A stretch of 64,000 bases of DNA, from contig JAJIRX010000567.1 in NCBI GenBank assembly GCA_023853785.1, positions 992,001 through 1,056,000 on the forward strand, given 5' to 3'. Below, in pieces: positions 58,189 through 64,000 of this stretch. The first letter of the stretch is position 1; the number at the start of each line of letters is the position of its first letter. The notes under the pieces were generated by a model. The model searched no databases. It was given only the letters and a program-made list of their open reading frames with translations, and was not told the origin of the DNA. The DNA comes from Psilocybe azurescens (taxonomy: Eukaryota > Basidiomycota > Agaricomycetes > Agaricales > Agrocybaceae). The position numbers and the translations under genes were made by a program.

Positions 58189-61065
58189 CTAACCGAGATC
58201 ATCCGCGTCACGCTTGCGCTTCATCTCCCGCGAAACTTTATGTTGCGCCGCCTCGTGTTTGGCCAGCTCTGGTGGGACTTTGGACACTGGGCTTTTCGAG
58301 ATTTCTGTAATCGAGAACATGAAACGTAGTTCGTTAGCAAGGGGAGCTGATAATAGAGTAGAGCACATGGACGCGTACCTTGTCTCAAGTCGTACCTGAA
58401 CACCCGCAATGAAAGAAATGATATCAGAATAGATAGAAGGCCTAGAATCGAGTCAAAGTATACGCACATGACTTCATCGTCGTCATTTGTAAGGAACGTA
58501 ATCGCCACACCCATTTTACCAGCACGTCCAGTACGACCTGTGCGGAAAGGAAAAGGCAGATAGATCAGATAAGGGATTCTTACATGTGGTAAAAGATACA
58601 CACCGATACGATGGACATATGCCTCAATTGTGCTTGCCATCTGGAAGTTGATGACTAGACTGACATCCTGTACATCAATACCACGACCAGCGAGATCTGT
58701 AGCCACGAGAACGTCCGATTCGCCACTGCGTAAGGACTGCAATGATGCCTCTCGCTGTTCTTGATTTTTGCCTGAATGCAGCGTCGCCGCGCTCCACTAT
58801 AAGAATAACGTTTCTGTCAAAATGTGTAGACTACAATGGAAAACTTGCTACTCACACCTGCGCGAGACAGATCTTTGGCGACCATATCCGCAGTTTTCTT
58901 CTGATTGACGAACACGATGATAGGGGACGCGTACTGCCCACTGTTGAGAATCTCCAACAGCTTTTGCCTAGTGAAAGGGAAAGAAATTTAAGAATCCCAT
59001 GTATGACCAAACGCGTCGCGAATACTCACTTTTTCTTCTCTTCTCCGCTGACAAACTCGACACGTTGTTCAACGGTATCAACAGCACGTCCAGCCTCACC
59101 AATGGTGATTACAGCCGGCTTTCTTAGATATTTCCGAGCCAGGCGTTCAACGGCGGCAGGCATCGTCGCAGAGAACAACGTGGTCACTCGGGTACGGCCC
59201 TTCTTGATGAGGGTCTCACCATCAACATCCATTTGCTCGCCTTGGTCTTCGCCTTGCATCGTCTCACTGGGAAGTGCATCCAGAATGAAGGTCAAATCGT
59301 TTTCGAATCCGAGATGCACCATACGATCGGCTTCGTCCATGACCACGTAGCGACACTGGGACAAGACAAGGACACGGCGTTCAATAACATCCTTGAGACG
59401 ACCAGGGGTGGCAATAATGATTTCGGCTCCCTCTCTCAGGTTAAACTGTTGCTCTTCAACTGCGCGCTAAGCATACACTGTTAGAAATTTCCGTGCCCCC
59501 AAAATGAATGAATGAATACTCACTCCTCCGACAATCGAAACACATTTGAAGCCCAGGGGTGAGGCAAATTTGCGTGCTTCACTCTCAATCTGCTGGGCTA
59601 ATTCACGAGTCGGGGCCATAATGAGTGCATACGGACCGAGATGTCGAATTTCATCAGTGAATGGCGGCAGGTTGGAAATAAACGCCAACATGGGTATAAC
59701 AAATGCAGCAGTTTTACCGGAACCTAGAGAGAACTTAGCGATGATTGAAATATGAAGGGTTCTGACTGACCTGTCTCCGCAATACCAATAATATCACGAT
59801 TCTGAAGACCAATTGGAATGGCCTGTCGTTGAATAGGTGACGGCTCTTTATAGCCTATACGCTCAATACATTCCAATATTGATTCTGGGATCGTGGATTC
59901 TTTCCAAGAACGGAGAGGATGGGGTATAGCACCACCTGATTTGGCAGAGGATGAACACAAGAAAAAGAGAAGAAAAATGATTCGCACCTCTGGCAGAAAT
60001 GCTGAAATCTTCTCTGAAGATACGCCAATCACGCTCCTTCATTTCGTCGAGAGGTTTCTCGGTCCAATGTCTATCATCATACCCGGCCTTAGCAGCGTTT
60101 CTACGTTCCATTGCGTCGGCCAGCTGAACCCCACCAGGACCAGTGTTGGAGCTCTTTCGGGGCCACTGCCCCCACCATCATCCATTCCAGCCAGCCTTCC
60201 TCTACCAAACATGACTTGTGCGCCTTGACGATTACTCCCAACAGCCACGGGTGAATCGTCAGCAAAGGTGTCATCTTGCGTATCCCAGTCAAATACGAAC
60301 TTCCTATCATTCATTTTGCGAATTTTACGCTTCTTTTTGTCGACACCGAGATACCGAGATCGAATCGCGGAAAGGTCGTTATCGGTCATTGGCGGAACAT
60401 ATGATTCAGATCCACTGGCAAGTTCTGAAGCAGGCGCTGGAGGGGGGGCATAGAATTTGACATAACAATGTCTGAAGAACCATTCGAAGCCTTCCCTCGT
60501 TCAGCACGAGGACCGGTTGGTACATTCTGGTATCCGTCGCGAGAGCGCCTGTCTTCATGGGCCGGAGGTGGAGGGGTGGGGAGGTTGCCTGCCGCCTCGA
60601 GGCCCATCTCGGTCTTTCCTGCCGCCGCCACGGTCCCCTCTGCTATCTCGTTCTCGTTCTTGATATCGATCTTGGTCTGCGGTTTGAGACAAAAAAAAGA
60701 ATTCAAGTAAGAACAAAACCCACTGGACAGAAGCACTGAAAGCACTAACATCGACCGCTGCCCCCACCTCCACCGCCATACCTATTGCGCTGCGAAAGCT
60801 CCTCCGCCTCCCTTTCTAGTACTTCACGGTCTCGACGAGCAGCTTCATTCTTCTCCCTTTCTTCTTTGATTTCCTGTGCCCTTTTTGCTATTGCGAGCTT
60901 AGCTCGTTCCTCTTTAGTCAGGAATTTAGGCTGTCACGTAGTCAAAAATCAGTGACTTGCGGTGCGAGTGGGGAAGTGACGAACCTTCGATGCAGCCTCC
61001 TTTTCTTCTCTTTGCCTCTGCAGAAGATTCTCTATTGAAAGTGGCTCCGAACGATGTCCGTTCAT
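58189..61065 (-). CDS. PRP28: Pre-mRNA-splicing DEAD-box RNA helicase PRP28
   Basis: U5-snRNP helicase that swaps U1 for U6 at the 5' splice site. N-terminus: [42 protein letters not shown]-rich part, [32 protein letters not shown]. Helicase core: [17 protein letters not shown] (Q motif), IAETGSGKTA (I), PTRELAQQI (Ia), [12 protein letters not shown] (II, DEAD), LFSATMP (III), [11 protein letters not shown] (IV), [17 protein letters not shown] (V), [15 protein letters not shown] (VI). C-terminus ends [13 protein letters not shown]. Frame changes inferred: C run 60129-60132 on the plus strand (minus G, 4 vs 5) to give [17 protein letters not shown], and two in the Pro-rich N-terminus (C run 60576-60579, and 60442-60448, 7 vs 8). 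Confidence 0.93.
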
Positions 61066-61204
61066 GACAGTCCAAGAAAGAAACAGAGGGAACGAGGAGA
61101 ACAAGTTCGTTGTGATCTGACTCGGAAGCTATCACTTACCTCTTTAGGGATCCCATCAAATTCATACAGCCAATTACTTTCAATTCTTGCCCATATTTAA
61201 CCCA
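61066..61204. promoter_or_regulatory. 139-bp bidirectional promoter, PRP28 / EF-hand protein
   Basis: Divergent start codons at 61065 (minus) and 61205 (plus), so promoters overlap. No specific site claimed. Confidence 0.4.
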
Positions 61205-61761
61205 ATGGCTGAGGGACAACCCAGGAACGCAGACTCTGCTCTACTCATTAGCGATGAAGGCGGTATTACAGACCAGGTGTGATCTCAATTTTTCACTCTT
61301 TGCTTGTCTAACCAATCGACTGTCAGCTAGTGATCTGTTTACAACATATTTTCGCCAAATACTGCACACCCGGTCCCGAAAGAACGTCGGGCACCGCCCT
61401 CCTTACCCCACCTACAGATGCATACTTCTCCGAAGAAGGGCTCCAAAGGTGGGCGCGTGAGACTAATGGGGAGCCGTTTTCAGAGGAGACTAAGGAAGAG
61501 GTGGTCGAGTCCTTCGATGTGAACGATGACGGAAACTTAACGTACGCCAAATGATGCATAAATCTAAAATTGCTGTTAACCTTTGTTGATGTGCAGATTC
61601 AGAGGATTTTTACAACTCTATCAGCTTCAAACTGAGAATGACGAGGCAGAAACCTGGAAAGATTTGGTAAGAGAATCAAGTACTTTCGAGACTGGCTAAA
61701 ATTTATTCTGGCATAGCAAACTCACGGCTTCGACAAAACTCTCAAGTTGACATCGACTTGA
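61205..61761 (+). CDS. Small EF-hand domain protein
   Basis: Exons 61205-61276, 61327-61541, 61597-61666, 61717-61761; 133 residues, all in phase. N-terminal half: MAEGQPRNADSALLIS, LVICLQHIFAKYCTPG, TPPTDAYFSEEGLQRWARE. One calcium loop follows: DVNDDGNLTFRGF, with Asp, Asp and Asn/Asp ligands at the usual places (DxNxDGxL) and a hydrophobic-Phe exiting helix GFLQLYQLQTE. The C-terminus QTHGFDKTLKLTST is short. It resembles an uncharacterised fungal family of single-EF-hand proteins. No membrane anchor or signal peptide. Exact partner unknown. Confidence 0.8.
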
Positions 61762-61885
61762 TAATATACCGCCACAATGTGCGATAAATTCGAAATTCGA
61801 AATAGTCGGGAAATGGATTGGATAAAGCTTAGATGAAATACTTACATGTATTACAAAGAAGCGAATATAAGTACATTCTCACTGC

Positions 61886-62749
61886 CTAAGGGCGCGATCC
61901 ATGTAACCTGAGTTTCCACATTTCAACGCCTTCCCATTCTGCTTTATCCCACTGTACACCTTTCTCTATGGCCTTGACGACCTTTTTATTTGGGATCCGC
62001 TCAACAGAGAAATTCCAATTGTCCTTGGCACTCGCTAAAAGACGATCGACGAGTTGAGGATCGCGGCGTTCGATACAAAGTAGGATAGGCGGAAAATGAA
62101 GACCAGAAGCCGAAGCCGACAACGTACTTAGGGCATGAAGAGTACGCAGCATAGGCTCAATTAGTTCAGTCGCGTAAACGGTGTCTGCGGAGAAAATAAG
62201 ATCGAAAGGTGGGCGGAGTAAGACCGAAGACTCCACCGCGGGGGGGAGCACAGACGGTGATGCGATACCAAGCTCATGATTCCATGTCCATTTATCTGGT
62301 GGAACCGACCAGTCAAGCTCTCTTATCTGGATTAATCCAGAACCCATTGGGAGAGCTGGAAGGTTGTTCTTGATGTTCTTCTCGAGAACAGAAGATATGA
62401 CATGTGGAATGTCCGTGGCAAGCACATCCCATCCAAGGGAACTCAAAGCAAGCCTGTTAGAGTAATCCTGAGTAATTCTGAGATCGGTAACAGCAAGTAG
62501 GACGTACGCAGTCAAGCCTATGCCACTTCCGAGTTCAATAGCCCGCGGTGGACGAGATAAGTTGACTGGCTTCAGTTTAGCGTGCATTTGGGCCAGATAT
62601 AGGGCGAGACATTGACCACCTAGCCATAAGGCGGTTCCATTTGAGAAGCCATCGTCTAGCTGGGATAAAGCGAAGGTAGAAGAAGCAAAAGGGTAAGAAA
62701 GATGAGAAATGTGCTTTGTGAGATGTGCAGGCTGAGAAGACATGTCCAA
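61886..62749 (-). CDS. METTL21-type protein lysine methyltransferase (putative)
   Basis: Exons complement(62508..62749, 61886..62453) give 269 residues. The removed intron (62507-62454) is 54 nt, a multiple of three with no stop, so it is also readable as 18 extra residues. Motifs: LWLGGQCLALYLAQM, the SAM loop RAIELGSGIGLTALALSSLG with VLATDIP (post I Asp), LDWSVPPDKW and FDLIFSADTVYATELIEPML (a [DN]xxY-like motif region). This is the seven-beta-strand methyltransferase fold of the Efm6/METTL21 group, which modify translation factors or chaperones. The substrate cannot be told from sequence. Met at 62743 is a second possible start. Confidence 0.8.
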   Translation of the reverse strand: MDMSSQPAHLTKHISHLSYPFASSTFALSQLDDGFSNGTALWLGGQCLALYLAQMHAKLKPVNLSRPPRAIELGSGIGLTAYVLLAVTDLRITQDYSNRLALSSLGWDVLATDIPHVISSVLEKNIKNNLPALPMGSGLIQIRELDWSVPPDKWTWNHELGIASPSVLPPAVESSVLLRPPFDLIFSADTVYATELIEPMLRTLHALSTLSASASGLHFPPILLCIERRDPQLVDRLLASAKDNWNFSVERIPNKKVVKAIEKGVQWDKAEWEGVEMWKLRLHGSRP

Positions 62750-62977
62750 GAACCAAGTTAGTGCTTGTTTGGATCAGAGGATGTTGCATGGGCAACCACC
62801 TGTGTCGTCCTCGTGGTATCCTCGCGCAACGTTGTTCTCGTCGTTCTCGTCCTCCAAACCACAGCGGTTCGTTGTGCTAGCCATTGCCGACAAGGCCAGC
62901 CTTGTGGAGTTCACTTCTTTCAACAGGGAACTTTGCTACTGCTAATGAAGGCTTTTTTTCCATCGCCTCCACCTAGG

Positions 62978-64000
62978 CGGTGGAGCAAAGGACAAGGATC
63001 GGGATGCTGTTAATGTTCCCAGAGAGAAGTTTCCGCCTCTTCCATCTTGGCCTCCTCAGGAGCCTCCAAGGCCCGCCTCAACTGCAACGGCCCCTTCTGT
63101 AGCCTCGTTTAAACCTCTTCCAGAACTTGTCCCTACCCAACTATCTTCTCAACTTTCTACTCGTCCGTTACCCCCAATAGAAACTTCCCCTTCCCCGTCC
63201 CACCCTGATCATCTTTCTAATGCTAGTATTTCTTCTCCAAAACCAGGACCAGTGTCATTGCAGACAGAAGAGACCTCTCAAGAATCTTCTGGAACCACTT
63301 CGGAATCTGCAGGCCGGAGCTCTCGTAAAACAAATGGCTCCGTGAGTATCAGCACAGCAGCAGATGTGCAGAAGAAAGTAGCTTTCTTATCTCCTCCCCA
63401 GACACCGGTCGACTATGAACGAGCCCTTCCTGATGCACCTGCTACTTTGGCTTCTACGCCTACACCCGTTCCTCTCAAAACTACGGTGTCGCGTTTCCAG
63501 GCCGTTTATGGCAAGGAACCTCGCGGTTCAGTCTCGACTGGAGGTTCGTCTTCCAAAGTTGATGTAACGACTACAGGCAAAACTTCTGTCAAAGCGCCCT
63601 CGGCTCGCACCTCCTCTCCTTACATTCAGAGGCCTATTGAAGGATCATCTCAATCCCTACGCTCCGGTACTCCATATTCCCAGATGTCTAACAATACAAG
63701 TGGAAGCCGCATCCTGGCTGCTCAGTCGTGGAGTGAGGTTACGGAAGATGATCTTGTTTCGAACCTTGGCATGCGCGAACGTACCCGACAAGAAGTATTG
63801 TTTGAAATTATTTCCAGTGAAGAAAGGTGCGAAACTAACGTTACCTCACAAAATGCATAAATTCATGTTTCGACTGAAGATATGTCCAAGAGCTCGTAAA
63901 AATGAAAGATACCTTTATTGATCCATTACTTCACCCTTATTCAATGACCGCCGCCTCTGCTGCATCAACTCCCAATCTGGATTATGATTATTACCGTTCA
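62978..64000 (+). CDS. Rho guanine nucleotide exchange factor, 3' partial
   Basis: An exon starts after the acceptor cctccacctag near 62977 and runs to about 63825, followed by an intron and a further exon that leaves the window. The translation begins GGAKDKDRDAVNVPREKFPP and is Ser/Pro-rich for about 230 residues (VKAPSARTSSPYIQRP and similar), then reaches QSWSEVTEDDLVSNLGMRER, TRQEVLFEIISSEERYVQEL and VKMKDTFIDPLLHPY, the first helix of a Dbl-homology (DH) domain. GEFs with this entry activate Rho-type GTPases in polarity and wall synthesis. The upstream exon(s) at 62750-62977 are not resolved, so the start is unknown. Confidence 0.8.

Overview
This window is nuclear DNA from a filamentous basidiomycete, most likely an agaricomycete. 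I infer this from the gene density, introns that are mostly 44-65 nt, and clear fungal families (PMP3, SUR7/PalI, HAL4/5 kinase, LCB kinase, fungal Hv1, Yos9). No bacterial, plasmid, viral or CRISPR-type feature was seen. About 31 protein genes can be supported, plus one speculative mini-gene. Most were pieced together by splicing short exons by eye, so exon ends are predictions. Where I checked the summed exon length it was a multiple of three, apart from the homopolymer problems described below.

Layout. 1-8.9 kb: a PRCC-type protein (5' end outside the window) tail-to-tail with a mitochondrial thioester dehydratase, then a sphingoid base kinase, an MFS transporter, and argininosuccinate lyase divergent from it. 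9.2-17.8 kb: plasma-membrane syntaxin, AN1 zinc finger, aspartate aminotransferase, PP4 regulatory HEAT protein. 18.2-26.4 kb: three four-helix membrane proteins with long disordered tails, interleaved with a proteasome beta subunit and a voltage-gated proton channel. 26.8-40.3 kb: FUN14 protein, NOP2, kinetochore DSN1/Mis13, a SUR7/PalI protein, an Ala/Pro/Glu-rich protein, eIF2B-epsilon. 40.4-46.1 kb: PMP3, then three kynurenine-pathway genes (formamidase, kynureninase, kynurenine 3-monooxygenase). 46.7-64 kb: AT-hook protein, OS-9/Yos9 lectin, HAL4/5-type kinase, PRP28 helicase, EF-hand protein, METTL21-like methyltransferase, and the start of a RhoGEF that runs off the end. Two gene-poor stretches (49.9-53.0 and 55.6-58.2 kb) flank the kinase.

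How genes relate. The clearest functional unit is the BNA7-BNA5-BNA4 group, three enzymes of de novo NAD synthesis from tryptophan. BNA7 and BNA5 end 22 bp apart and BNA5 and BNA4 share a 349-bp promoter. The three tetraspanning proteins look like a local expansion of one membrane architecture. Other neighbours are ordinary housekeeping genes (splicing, ribosome, proteasome, translation, kinetochore) with no obvious common pathway.

Main caution. At least a dozen otherwise well-conserved genes contain an apparent single-base gain or loss, almost always in a homopolymer run, that breaks an otherwise good reading frame. This points to uncorrected assembly errors, so any automatic translation of this window will be truncated in those genes. 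A second recurring feature is GC-AG introns: five were found, one of them needed to recover the otherwise invisible PMP3 gene.
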